Positions 43,608-51,845 of a stretch of 64,000 nt of DNA are shown here, piece by piece. Within the stretch, counting starts at the first letter, position 1; every line of letters begins with the position of its first letter. The translations under genes and the position numbers were made by a program. The notes beneath the pieces were generated by a model, which did not search any database, had not been told where the DNA came from, and saw nothing but the letters and a program-made list of their open reading frames with translations. Source of the stretch: Fictibacillus nanhaiensis (lineage in GTDB: Bacteria > Bacillota > Bacilli > Bacillales > Fictibacillaceae); assembly GCF_023715445.1 (NCBI RefSeq), contig NZ_JAMBOD010000009.1, positions 1 to 64,000 of the forward strand. Direction: 5' to 3'.

Positions 43608-43926
43608 TTGACATTTTGTTTTTTCCAAAATATACTATTAAATGAAAGAAGTCATACGGGAAAGGAACGGTACTGCGCTGATGTGGAAAAATCTTATTTT
43701 CTTAGGCTAACTCATAAATAGTGAGACCTGGAGAATAGGATCAGTCTGCCCATTTTGCGTACACAAGTACCATCATTCCGAATATGATTTCACACAAAAT
43801 TTTTGTTTTTGTGTTTATTTGGATAGGTGTATAAGCGCGCATGCGGTAACCAACCTCTCTGGGATCTCCAGGGAGGTTTTTTGTTTTGCCTCCAATTATA
43901 TAAACACAAAAACGAGGTGATGCTGC
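43608..43926 (+). promoter_or_regulatory. Promoter and long attenuation-type leader of the ABC-F gene
   Basis: TTGACA (43608-43613), 17 bp, TATACT (43631-43636) is a strong sigma-A promoter. The roughly 285-nt leader holds a short frame, MWKNLIFLG (43681-43710), a terminator hairpin (11-bp stem, AACCTCTCTGG with CCAGGGAGGTT, 43852-43878, then TTTTTTG), and a GTTTTTGTGTTTAT segment (43805-43818) exactly complementary over 14 nt to ATAAACACAAAAAC (43900-43913), which abuts the ribosome site. ACACAAAA at 43792 can compete for the same U-rich segment. Confidence 0.75.
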
Positions 43927-45657
43927 ATGTCTATCGTATTACAAGTAAAGAACCTGCAGAAGAAATTTGGAGAACGAGAAATCTTAAAGGATATAAGCTT
44001 TGAAATCAGGCAAGGGGAGAAGATCGGGCTTGTCGGCTGGAACGGAAGCGGGAAAACAACGCTGGTGAAAATGCTGATGGGCAGTGTCGAGCCTGACAAT
44101 GGATCTATAACAACGTGGCCGGCACACCTGAAAATGGGGTATCTGCCGCAATCAACAGATTATTCGCTTGATGTTGAGAGTGAATTGTTAGATTGTGCTG
44201 AAGAATTGTTTCAGACAAGTAAACGGCTAGGTCTTCAAAAAGAAATCATTGAGCGAGAACAGTTCCATTACCTAAGCGGGGGAGAGAGACTGAAACTGTC
44301 GATAGCGAAAATCTGGGCAAACCATCCAGAGTTTTTAATCTTAGACGAACCAACCAATCATCTGGACCTTCAGGGAATCACATGGCTGACCGAAGAGGTT
44401 AACCGCAATGCTGGTGCAGCTGTGATCATATCTCATGACCGCCGTTTTCTTGATCAAACGGTTGATAAAATTTTTGAGATCGAAGACGGCAAGCTGACGA
44501 TTTATGAGGGAAACTATTCCGCATATCGTGCTGAGAAACACCGCCGTTATGAACAGCAGAAACGTGATTATGAAAAACAGCAGCGAAAGGTAGCAATGAT
44601 CGAACAACAGGTCAGCACACTAAAGAACTTTGCTGAAAAAGCACACAGGCAAGCGGGAAAAGGCGGTTCTCTATCTGAAAATAGGCAGATGGGCCTCAAA
44701 CAGTTTGAACGTGCCAAAGCGAAGAAAAAGGATAACCAAGTGAAATCCAAGTTGAACCGGTTGAACTTGGAGTTGGCCAAAAAGGGTGTTGATAAGCCAA
44801 AAGAAGAGACAGACGTGTTTTTTCATTTCGATGCTGCCGGAAAAAGAGGAAAGAGATTGATTGAAGCTCGCGGGTTAACAAAGCAGTTTGGCGACAATCT
44901 GTTATTCGAGAAAAGCCACTTTTACATCAAGCACGGTGAAAGGATCGGTCTGCTCGGTTCGAACGGAGCGGGTAAGACGACCTTTATTAAGATGCTTCTT
45001 GGAGAGGAGTCGTTAACGAAAGGGTCCATCTGGAAAAGTGAATCGATGAAAATCGCCTATTTGTCGCAGGACGTCAGTGATCTTCCTGAAGAAAAGAATG
45101 TCTATCAATATTTAGAATTAGCTGAACGGGATCAGATCATAAAGACAGAAACCATCTTCGCCAATATGGGGATAGATAACGCTAAACTATCCAAACCAAT
45201 CTCTCACTTAAGTCTAGGGCAACGCACGCGTGTGAAGCTTGTTCAGATGATTCTTCAAGACTACGACGTTCTTATCCTTGATGAACCAACCAATCATCTG
45301 GACCTGCCGAGCAGGGAGCAGCTTGAAGAAACACTTACTGAATTTAATGGTACCCTCATCATCGTCTCACATGACAGATTTTTCGTTGAGAAGCTTTGCG
45401 ATAAATTACTAATCATTGAAAACAGTCAAATTAAGCGGTACGAGATGGGATTAAGAGAATATGAAGAAAGAACAGTAGAGAAACGTACAAAAGCAGATCA
45501 AGACCTGGCTGAGGAACTAGCTTTGATTGAGAATAAAATTACAGAGCTGCTTGGGAAGATCAGTTACTGTAAAACGGGGTCGGATGAATATATACAAGTG
45601 GATCAGGACCTGAAAAGCTGCATGGAAAGAAAAAAACAGCTGAAATTAATGCTATAA
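43927..45657 (+). CDS. ABC-F family protein, probable ribosome-protection antibiotic resistance factor
   Basis: A 576-residue tandem ATPase without membrane domains. Walker A GWNGSGKTT and GSNGAGKTT, signatures LSGGERLKL and LSLGQRTRV, Walker B LILDEPTNHLDL in both halves. A basic linker of about 85 residues (residues 195-285, rich in K, R, Q) reaches the ribosome. Such proteins displace antibiotics from the peptidyl transferase centre (VmlR, Vga, Lsa, Msr groups) or act in translation; an attenuating leader favours the resistance class. A short C-terminal coiled coil (EELALIENKITELLGK) is present. The drug spectrum cannot be read. Confidence 0.9.
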   Translation: MSIVLQVKNLQKKFGEREILKDISFEIRQGEKIGLVGWNGSGKTTLVKMLMGSVEPDNGSITTWPAHLKMGYLPQSTDYSLDVESELLDCAEELFQTSKRLGLQKEIIEREQFHYLSGGERLKLSIAKIWANHPEFLILDEPTNHLDLQGITWLTEEVNRNAGAAVIISHDRRFLDQTVDKIFEIEDGKLTIYEGNYSAYRAEKHRRYEQQKRDYEKQQRKVAMIEQQVSTLKNFAEKAHRQAGKGGSLSENRQMGLKQFERAKAKKKDNQVKSKLNRLNLELAKKGVDKPKEETDVFFHFDAAGKRGKRLIEARGLTKQFGDNLLFEKSHFYIKHGERIGLLGSNGAGKTTFIKMLLGEESLTKGSIWKSESMKIAYLSQDVSDLPEEKNVYQYLELAERDQIIKTETIFANMGIDNAKLSKPISHLSLGQRTRVKLVQMILQDYDVLILDEPTNHLDLPSREQLEETLTEFNGTLIIVSHDRFFVEKLCDKLLIIENSQIKRYEMGLREYEERTVEKRTKADQDLAEELALIENKITELLGKISYCKTGSDEYIQVDQDLKSCMERKKQLKLML

Positions 45658-45669
45658 AGAAGAAAAAAG

Positions 45670-45710
45670 CTAACACAATAGGACAAAACCTTTTGTGTTA
45701 GTCTTTTTTT
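45670..45710 (+). terminator. Terminator after the ABC-F gene
   Basis: CTAACACAA/TTGTGTTAG stem and TTTTTTT. Confidence 0.9.
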
Positions 45711-45820
45711 GTTCAAAACATTTATTTAAGAAAGAGGATGTATTTTTGGAAGGGACATTAATGGTAAATGTTCACGTCAATCGAACATCTCTTAATCTAT
45801 TTTAAGGCACGAGATGATAA

Positions 45821-45871
45821 TCCCACGTTAATCAAAATAATCCCACGTTAAACCACAAAAATCCCACGTTA
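45821..45871. repeat. Phased TCCCACGTTA array (3 units)
   Basis: TCCCACGTTA occurs at 45821, 45841 and 45862, spaced 20 and 21 bp, with AT-rich spacers. It lies between two plus-strand genes. It is related in form to the arrays at 12143 and 27533, and its unit is close to the complement of the pair at 131-166. Confidence 0.8.
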
Positions 45872-45980
45872 TTTTGAATAAACACGATTTTCGACAAAAC
45901 TCGTGTTAACTCCTAATAAAAAATGTGATCTCATAAAGCTGCTTTAAAAATAATTATTTCAACTTTTAACTGAATATATA

Positions 45981-46008
45981 TTGAAATTTCTGATAACTAG
46001 TTTATACT
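45981..46008 (+). promoter_or_regulatory. Promoter of the BASS transporter gene
   Basis: TTGAAA, 16 bp, TATACT, ending 24 bp before the start codon. Confidence 0.65.
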
Positions 46009-46031
46009 CTCTAAAAAGGAGAGTGAGAACC

Positions 46032-47006
46032 ATGGTTTTTTTAGAGAAAGTGAGTAAAGCAGCGGGCAGGACATTTGCGGTTTGGGTGATTCTTTTTGCC
46101 ATTTTAGCATTTTTTATTCCGGGAGGATTCACATGGATCGCTCCCCACATTGCCCTGTTACTGGGTATTATCATGTTCGGAATGGGACTGACATTATCGC
46201 TTGATGATTTTAAAGCTGTTTTTCAACAGCCTAAAAGTGTTATTGTCGGAGTGCTCGCCCAATATACGATCATGCCTTTATTAGCTTTCGGACTGGCTGT
46301 ACTTTTCCGTCTGGAGCCAGAAGTAGCAGTAGGTGTCATTTTAGTAGGGTGCTGTCCAGGTGGTACAGCATCAAATGTAATGACTTTTTTAGCGAAAGGC
46401 AATACAGCGTTATCCGTTGCGGTAACATCTGTATCAACATTGTTAGCACCCATCCTAACTCCGGCACTAACTCTGGTGTTTGCGAGTAAATGGCTTGCTG
46501 TTTCAGCGGGTGACCTGCTTTTATCTATCGTACAAATTGTTCTCGTACCTATCGTTTTAGGTATTGTTGTAAAAGTTTTATTTCGTAAACAGGTGGAAAA
46601 GAGCATTGCCGTATTGCCGCTTATTTCAGTTGTTGGAATCGTTGCCGTAGCATCTGCTGTTGTAGCAGTGAATGCCGAGAAGATCGCTGAAACGGGCCTG
46701 TTGATCTTTTCGATTGTTGTTCTCCATAATGTGCTGGGGCTTTTAATGGGCTTTCTTTTAGCAAAAGCGTTAAGGCTTAATTTTGCCGATCAAAAAGCGA
46801 TTTCCATTGAGGTTGGTATGCAGAATTCCGGCTTGGGTGCGGCACTGGCGGTTGCTCATTTTTCACCGCTCGCTGCTGTACCAAGTGCCATTTTCAGTGT
46901 TTGGCATAACATTTCAGGTCCGCTCCTTGCTACATGGTGGGGAAAAAGAGCTGAAGAACGCTCCTCGGCAAACGAGCTACATGATGCGGAAGTCAATACA
47001 TTCTAA
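46032..47006 (+). CDS. BASS-family sodium:organic acid symporter
   Basis: A 324-residue membrane protein with about ten helices of the bile acid:sodium symporter family. Features are GLTLSLDDFKAVF, CCPGGTASNVMTFLAKGN (substrate/sodium core) and EVGMQNSGLGAALA. Relatives move pantoate, pyruvate, bile acids or other organic anions; the specific one is not clear. ATG 46032 follows AAAAGGAGAG by 7 nt. Confidence 0.88.
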   Translation: MVFLEKVSKAAGRTFAVWVILFAILAFFIPGGFTWIAPHIALLLGIIMFGMGLTLSLDDFKAVFQQPKSVIVGVLAQYTIMPLLAFGLAVLFRLEPEVAVGVILVGCCPGGTASNVMTFLAKGNTALSVAVTSVSTLLAPILTPALTLVFASKWLAVSAGDLLLSIVQIVLVPIVLGIVVKVLFRKQVEKSIAVLPLISVVGIVAVASAVVAVNAEKIAETGLLIFSIVVLHNVLGLLMGFLLAKALRLNFADQKAISIEVGMQNSGLGAALAVAHFSPLAAVPSAIFSVWHNISGPLLATWWGKRAEERSSANELHDAEVNTF

Positions 47007-47090
47007 TACGAATAGTGTTTGCGAAAGGCTAAGAGCTCTTTTCTAAAAGATTGTTGCTAATGATTACTTTTTCATTCACTTCATTGACAA

Positions 47091-47219
47091 GTTGATTGGA
47101 GTGCAAGGTGTGAGACTCCTGCGGGACGAGTGTGACAGGTGAGACTCCTAATGGCGCAGAGCGGCAGGAGGCTCACCGCACGCCCCGCGGAAAGCGAGCA
47201 ACCTGGAACGGAAATCAAC
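47091..47219. repeat. Interspersed repeat, copy D (short form)
   Basis: 129 bp from GTTGATTGGAG to GGAAATCAAC. It shares GTGAGACTCCTGCGGGACG, GTGAGACTCC, GGAGGCTCACCGCACGCCCC and GCGGAAAGCGAGCAACCTGG with copies A and B but lacks their extra block. It gives the minimal unit. Confidence 0.85.
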
Positions 47220-47270
47220 TACTTTCAAAAGCAACAATGTTTACAAAAATCTTCTTTGCAAAAAAATACT

Positions 47271-47304
47271 AAAAAAAGGGAACTTCCGAAAAGGAAGTTC
47301 CCTT
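47271..47304 (-). terminator. Terminator of the 65-residue protein gene
   Basis: AAGGGAACTTCC/GGAAGTTCCCTT 12-bp stem with a 5-nt loop; seven T on the minus strand. Confidence 0.9.
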
Positions 47305-47320
47305 CCCTTCATATAGAATG

Positions 47321-47518
47321 TTATTTAAAAATGTCCATTGGGATTGTACCTTTTTTTACGGAAAGTGATTTAATTTTTTGGATATCTTGGTTGCCCTTTA
47401 TTTCTCCCATAAATTTTTCATACGCTTCTGGTACAGTAGGTACAGTATATATCACTCGATGCAGTCTATTTTCAATGGCAGCTTCTACTAGAAACAATTC
47501 AAAATGATCTTTATTCAA
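47321..47518 (-). CDS. Hypothetical protein, 65 residues
   Basis: A small soluble protein, MNKDHFELFLVEAAIENRLH to the end KKGTIPMDIFK, not recognised. TTG start at 47518 has GGGGG 9 nt upstream and the gene ends 17 bp before a strong terminator, so it is probably real. A reader in other frames gives no alternative. Confidence 0.6.
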   Translation of the reverse strand: MNKDHFELFLVEAAIENRLHRVIYTVPTVPEAYEKFMGEIKGNQDIQKIKSLSVKKGTIPMDIFK

Positions 47519-47647
47519 AATGGAACCCCCTTCATATTTCAGAATAATAATTAATTCTCCTTTCTAGTTCGTTGTCCCTTTATTCTTCAAATATTTGTAA
47601 TAGAAAAGTAAAGAAACCAAAACAGAGTTATTCGATGTTAAAAACCA

Positions 47648-47664
47648 TGTTAGATTATCTGACA
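47648..47664 (+). promoter_or_regulatory. TnrA/GlnR operator of amt
   Basis: TGTTAGATTATCTGACA agrees with TGTNANAWWWTMTNACA at every position. Its centre is about 47 bp before the expected start point of a TATAGAAT -10 (47691-47698), the spacing seen for TnrA-activated nrgA. Confidence 0.88.
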
Positions 47665-47730
47665 TGGAAGTAGAATCTGCGTCAGAACTGTATAGAATGA
47701 AAGAAATATCACATACAGGGGGCGTTCAAA

Positions 47731-49005
47731 ATGGAAGAAATCTTATTTTCTTTAAACAGTGTCTGGTTAGTACTTGGTGCATTGTTAGTTATTTTAATGC
47801 AAGGTGGCTTTATTTTACTTGAAGCAGGTTCGACAAGAATGAAAAACGCCGGTCATATTGCCGGGAAAACGGTCTTTACGTTTGGATTAGCGTCCATCGT
47901 ATTCTGGGCAGTAGGGTATGGTTTTATATTTGGCGGAAACTCAAATTTCTTTATCGGTCTGTCTAACTTTTTCTATTCAGGTGATCAAGCGGATGGAATG
48001 CCTTATTCCACGGCAGCTTTTTTCCTTTTTCAGCTTGCGTTTGCAGGTATCTCTTTAACCATTGCGTTCGGCGGTTTTGCTGAACGTGCAAAGTTATCTG
48101 CGTATCTCGTGTTCGCAATTCTTTTCTCCGTTCTTGTTTATCCAGTAGTTGCCCATTGGATCTGGGGAGGAGGATGGCTTGCTGAACACGGCAAACAAGA
48201 CTTTGCAGGTTCTACAGTTGTTCACTTAACAGGCGCGATGGCTGCGTTCGCGGCAACAATTTTACTCAAACCACGAATTGGGAAGTTCAATAAAAATGGG
48301 ACAGCTAACAATATTTTTGGCCACAACCAAGTGTACACAGCATTAGGGGTTATCGTTTTATGGGTCGGCTGGTTCGGATTCAATGGCGGCAGTACCTTTG
48401 TAGTAGATGATGGATTCTTCGGGTTCGTAGCGTTGAACACGAACATCGCTGCTGGTGCTGGGGCGGTTGCTGCACTTATCATTTCATGGATCGTTCTTGG
48501 GAAATCAGATATACCCACGATTTTGAATGGTGCTTTGGCAGGACTCGTAGCTATAACAGCATCTTGTGCTTTCGTTGAAACATGGGCTGCGGTTGTGATC
48601 GGGTTTGTAGCAGGGATATTAGTATTCTATAGTGTGAAATTTTTCGATAGATTAAAAGTGGATGATCCGATCTATGCATTGTCTGTCCATGGTGCAGCTG
48701 GTGTGTGGGGAACATTATCAACAGGACTTTTTGCAACACCGGAACTCGCTGCTGTCGGTAAGCCAGGTCTATTTTATGGCGGAGGATTCTCACAGCTGGG
48801 TGTTCAGGCAATGGGAGTCACAGTGTCCGCAATTTACGCTTTCGTTGTTTCTTTTGTTCTTTTATATGCGATGAAAAAAGTGATGAAAGGATTGCGTGTC
48901 AGTGAGGAAGAAGAAATTATCGGCTTGGATGTAAGTGAACACGGAAACTATGGTTATCCGGAGGCTTTTATTGCGAACGAAGAGAAAAATAGAATCGCAA
49001 ATTAA
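47731..49005 (+). CDS. nrgA: Amt/NrgA ammonium transporter
   Basis: A 424-residue membrane protein with eleven helices that imports ammonium when it is scarce. Family marks: GFILLEAGSTRMKNA, the AGSTVVHLTGA motif with one pore histidine, GWFGFNGGS, and VHGAAGVWGTLSTG with the second pore histidine. A TnrA box precedes it. Unlike the usual pair, no PII gene (nrgB/glnK) follows; a DUF294 protein gene does. Confidence 0.95.
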   Translation: MEEILFSLNSVWLVLGALLVILMQGGFILLEAGSTRMKNAGHIAGKTVFTFGLASIVFWAVGYGFIFGGNSNFFIGLSNFFYSGDQADGMPYSTAAFFLFQLAFAGISLTIAFGGFAERAKLSAYLVFAILFSVLVYPVVAHWIWGGGWLAEHGKQDFAGSTVVHLTGAMAAFAATILLKPRIGKFNKNGTANNIFGHNQVYTALGVIVLWVGWFGFNGGSTFVVDDGFFGFVALNTNIAAGAGAVAALIISWIVLGKSDIPTILNGALAGLVAITASCAFVETWAAVVIGFVAGILVFYSVKFFDRLKVDDPIYALSVHGAAGVWGTLSTGLFATPELAAVGKPGLFYGGGFSQLGVQAMGVTVSAIYAFVVSFVLLYAMKKVMKGLRVSEEEEIIGLDVSEHGNYGYPEAFIANEEKNRIAN

Positions 49006-49018
49006 TAAGAGGTAAACA

Positions 49019-49045
49019 GCATTGGGGGATATCCTCAATGCTTTT
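49019..49045 (+). terminator. Weak terminator between amt and the DUF294 gene
   Basis: GCATTG pairs with CAATGC around a GG/TCC-paired inner loop and is followed by TTTTAC. It may pass partial read-through. Confidence 0.55.
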
Positions 49046-49063
49046 ACACAAGGATGTGTTTTT

Positions 49064-50038
49064 ATGCCGTATACAGAAATTAAAAAATGGCGAAACAACG
49101 AGATCGAGAAACAAGAAACCTCGGATGAATTAAATGCCTTTCATGATTCATTAATGAAGAAGGTTTTTGAAGCTGCTTTGAAAAAAGTAAACGAGCAATC
49201 TGGTCTGCCTCCATGTCAGTATGCCTGGTTCGTCATGGGAAGTGCAGGAAGATATGAACAGGCAATCATAAGTGATCAAGACCACGGTCTTATTTATGAA
49301 GAAGAGAACGAGGAAACGAATAGATACTTTAAAAAGCTCGGGAAAGAATTGGCTTTTGGCTTGCATGAGGCAGGTTACCCTTATTGTGACGGCAATGTGA
49401 TGAGTTCTAATCCCGTTTGGTGCAGATCGAAACAAAGCTGGAAGAAACAGCTTGCAGGGTGGCTTAAAGAAGAGAGTTTTGAGAGTATCCGTTTTCTCCT
49501 GATCTTTTACGATGCGCGCACGCTGGTTGGTGAGGCAGAATACGTTCTCCATCTTAAGCAGCACATACATGACTTTATCAATCAAAAGCCAGACCTATTG
49601 GAAAGGTTTTTAGAAAATACGATGCATGTAAAAAAGGCGGTCGGCTTTTTCCATCAGCTGCTCCCAGAAACACACGGATCACATGCAGGGAGTATCGATT
49701 TAAAACAGTCAGGATTTTTTCCTTATGTAAATGCGGTTCGTTTGTTAGCGATGAAAGAAAGTGTAGAGGTGACTTCGACCCTTTCGAGAATCGATGAGCT
49801 TTCTAGGAACTCCACCTATGTTCAAGAGCTTAAATCTTGCAAAGAAGATTTCGACAAGCTGCTTCACTATCGGCTTATGCATCATAAAAAAATGACCGAG
49901 AATTATGAGGATATTCACTACCTGGATGTAAAAGAGCTTAGTAAGTATGAAAAGAAAGACCTTAAGCACATCTTGAAGAACGGGGAAAAACTTCAGGATT
50001 ATACACAGTCAGTCATCAAAGGAATGATGAGAAGGTGA
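49064..50038 (+). CDS. DUF294 nucleotidyltransferase-like protein (GlnD/CBS-DUF294 type)
   Basis: A 324-residue soluble protein. The GlnD-like nucleotidyltransferase motif GSAGRYEQAIISDQDHGLIY holds the DxD-type metal aspartates, and the C-terminal half is the DUF294_C helical region (roughly 180-315). No CBS domains. ATG 49064 follows AAGGATGT; the TTG 49022 lies in the terminator. Next to amt and TnrA it may be a nitrogen-linked sensor or toxin-like enzyme (inference). Confidence 0.85.
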   Translation: MPYTEIKKWRNNEIEKQETSDELNAFHDSLMKKVFEAALKKVNEQSGLPPCQYAWFVMGSAGRYEQAIISDQDHGLIYEEENEETNRYFKKLGKELAFGLHEAGYPYCDGNVMSSNPVWCRSKQSWKKQLAGWLKEESFESIRFLLIFYDARTLVGEAEYVLHLKQHIHDFINQKPDLLERFLENTMHVKKAVGFFHQLLPETHGSHAGSIDLKQSGFFPYVNAVRLLAMKESVEVTSTLSRIDELSRNSTYVQELKSCKEDFDKLLHYRLMHHKKMTENYEDIHYLDVKELSKYEKKDLKHILKNGEKLQDYTQSVIKGMMRR

Positions 50039-50763
50039 GAATAAATCCATTCATTCAATTCATGAAACAAGTACAGGGAAGAATAAATTCTGGCGTATAT
50101 GCTTCACTCCAAGGACAATCAAGTCCTCAGCATATTGCCTTTTTGCGGCAGCTCGAAAAAGAACTGAAGATTGAGGAGAGTTTAACCGTTCCGCTGGACG
50201 AATTAAATGTTGTTGTGTTTGACTTAGAAACTACTGGATTCTTCCCTGATCAAGGCAACGAAATCCTCTCTATAGGTGCGGTAAGAGTGAAAGGCGGGGA
50301 AGTAAAGCATGAGGAGACGTTTTATTCACTTGCACATTGCAGCCGTGAACTCTCACCAGAGATCAAACAGTTAACCGGTATAAGGCAAGATGATCTAGTA
50401 GAAGCACCAGAGCTTTCAAAAGTGCTGATCGATTTTTATGAATTTGTTAAAGGTGATGTTCTCGTTGCCCATCATGCAAGTCATGAGAAGAGTTTTCTTC
50501 AGCACTTCAATTGGAAGCTGTTCCGGAGCCGGTTTAAACACAGAATCGTAGACACTTCATTTATTATAAAAATAGCAGAACCAGACCTAAACGCAATTCG
50601 GCTGGAAGATTGCTGTGATCATTGTGGGATTCCTGTAAAAGACAGGCATCACGCCTTGGGAGATGCAAAGATGACTGCTGAACTATGGAGTAACTATGTA
50701 AGAAGAATTCATGAACTGGGATTTAAAACGTTAAGTGACGTATATGAAAAGCTTTCAAAATGA
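50035..50763 (+). CDS. DnaQ-like 3'-5' exonuclease
   Basis: A 242-residue DEDD-family exonuclease: VVFDLETTGF (Exo I), HHASHEKSFL (Exo II, VAHHASHEKSF) and RHHALGDAKMTA (Exo III, HALGDA). About 55 residues precede the domain. GTG 50035 overlaps the DUF294 stop as GTGA, so the two are translationally coupled. The same pair occurs in other Firmicutes; the joint role is unknown. Confidence 0.88.
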   Translation: MRINPFIQFMKQVQGRINSGVYASLQGQSSPQHIAFLRQLEKELKIEESLTVPLDELNVVVFDLETTGFFPDQGNEILSIGAVRVKGGEVKHEETFYSLAHCSRELSPEIKQLTGIRQDDLVEAPELSKVLIDFYEFVKGDVLVAHHASHEKSFLQHFNWKLFRSRFKHRIVDTSFIIKIAEPDLNAIRLEDCCDHCGIPVKDRHHALGDAKMTAELWSNYVRRIHELGFKTLSDVYEKLSK

Positions 50764-50799
50764 CAGCTGGCGCCGATATCAGGTTGCCAGCTGTTTTTA
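50763..50799. terminator. Terminator after the exonuclease gene
   Basis: ACAGCTGGC/GCCAGCTGT stem, 14-nt loop and TTTTTATTTT. It overlaps the last codon of tnrA on the other strand. Confidence 0.85.
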
Positions 50800-51111
50800 T
50801 TTTCGAATATTGAATTGGGCATTGATCTGTCCGCGGATCATTTTGTTTCGTTCATCTCGTTTTTGTTTTTTAGACATCTCTTTTTTTATCTCGTAGGTTT
50901 GTACACCATCTTCAATCTGATTAGCGATCTCCATCAACGTTTCCACATCAGAGAAAGAGTATTTTCTCGTACCTCGTCCGGTTCTTTCAGGAAAGATCAG
51001 CTTTCTCTCTTCGTAATAACGGATTTTCCGTTCCGATAAACCGGTCAGTTCACTAATGATACCGATGGATATAACCTTTTTATCCTTGTAGGATGTTTTA
51101 TCATTTGGCAT
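50797..51111 (-). CDS. tnrA: TnrA, nitrogen-limitation transcription regulator
   Basis: A 104-residue MerR-family regulator. The N-terminal winged HTH ([20 protein letters not shown]) and the segment [13 protein letters not shown] with [19 protein letters not shown] match TnrA rather than GlnR. The C-terminal tail [11 protein letters not shown] is like the glutamine-synthetase-binding end of TnrA. Feedback-inhibited glutamine synthetase holds it off DNA in known systems. It has an operator in its own promoter and a cognate site at amt 3 kb away. Confidence 0.93.
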   Translation of the reverse strand: MPNDKTSYKDKKVISIGIISELTGLSERKIRYYEERKLIFPERTGRGTRKYSFSDVETLMEIANQIEDGVQTYEIKKEMSKKQKRDERNKMIRGQINAQFNIRK

Positions 51112-51156
51112 TTAGTTTTTCCTCCTACGTGATTTGTTTTCAGAATATTGTTATTT

Positions 51157-51188
51157 ATTGTATCACATTTGTGTAAGGTTTTCTTACA
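51157..51188 (-). promoter_or_regulatory. tnrA promoter with TnrA/GlnR operator
   Basis: TGTAAGGTTTTCTTACA (51172-51188) is a symmetrical TnrA/GlnR box with one departure from the consensus core. The tnrA -10 TACAAT lies at 51157-51162 (minus strand), so the box covers the -35 region, which fits repression. Confidence 0.75.
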
Positions 51189-51264
51189 TTAATTTATGCG
51201 GTGATACAGCTTTGGTGATAATAATCTCGGTGAGGGAATACTTTTTAAAGGGAGGAGGGGTTAT

Positions 51265-51834
51265 ATGGATATCTTCGAAGCGATTAAAACGAGGAGAAGC
51301 ATAGGAAAAGTGAAAGACATGCCAGTTCCTGAAGATCTTATTGATAAAATTCTTGAAGCTGGAACATATGCACCGAACCATTACCGGACTGAGCCGTGGC
51401 GCTTTTTTGTTATGAGAGGAGAAAGCAGAGGAAAACTAGGGGCTGTCCTGGAAGAAATCACACGGACGGAAAATGTGGATTTAGAGGCTGATGAATTAAA
51501 CAGGAAAGCAGAGAAAGCAAAGAACAATCCGTTAAGGGCACCGGTCATTATTGCTGTTGGAGTGGAACCGAGCGAAAAGAAAAATGTCATTCATCAAGAA
51601 GAGTATGCTGCCGTATGCAGTGCTGTGCAAAACATGCTGCTTGCAGCACATGCACTTGGGCTCGGAGCAATATGGAGAACAGGTGCGATAACATACCACC
51701 CAAAGGTTAAAGATTTCTTTGGACTGACCCAAAAAGGAGAATTGGCGGGTTTTATCTATATGGGATATCCTGATTTAGCTCCAAAGCCAGTAAAGAAAAC
51801 AGGATTTGAAAATTTTACAGTGTGGATGAACTGA
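51265..51834 (+). CDS. Nitroreductase family protein (YdjA-like)
   Basis: A 189-residue FMN-dependent reductase of the short YdjA type: TRRSIGKVKDMPVPEDLID, a flavin-contacting APNHYRTEPWRFFV, and AVCSAVQNMLLAAHALGLGA. AAAGGGAGGAGG precedes ATG. It reduces nitroaromatics, quinones or flavins. It diverges from tnrA, so the operator above might also affect it. Confidence 0.9.
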   Translation: MDIFEAIKTRRSIGKVKDMPVPEDLIDKILEAGTYAPNHYRTEPWRFFVMRGESRGKLGAVLEEITRTENVDLEADELNRKAEKAKNNPLRAPVIIAVGVEPSEKKNVIHQEEYAAVCSAVQNMLLAAHALGLGAIWRTGAITYHPKVKDFFGLTQKGELAGFIYMGYPDLAPKPVKKTGFENFTVWMN

Positions 51835-51845
51835 ATTTTTTTATT

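Noticed and set aside
43642-43710. 22-codon leader frame from ATG 43642
   Set aside because: The start point predicted from the promoter is at about 43643, so this ATG would not be in the message; only the in-frame ATG at 43681 is considered.
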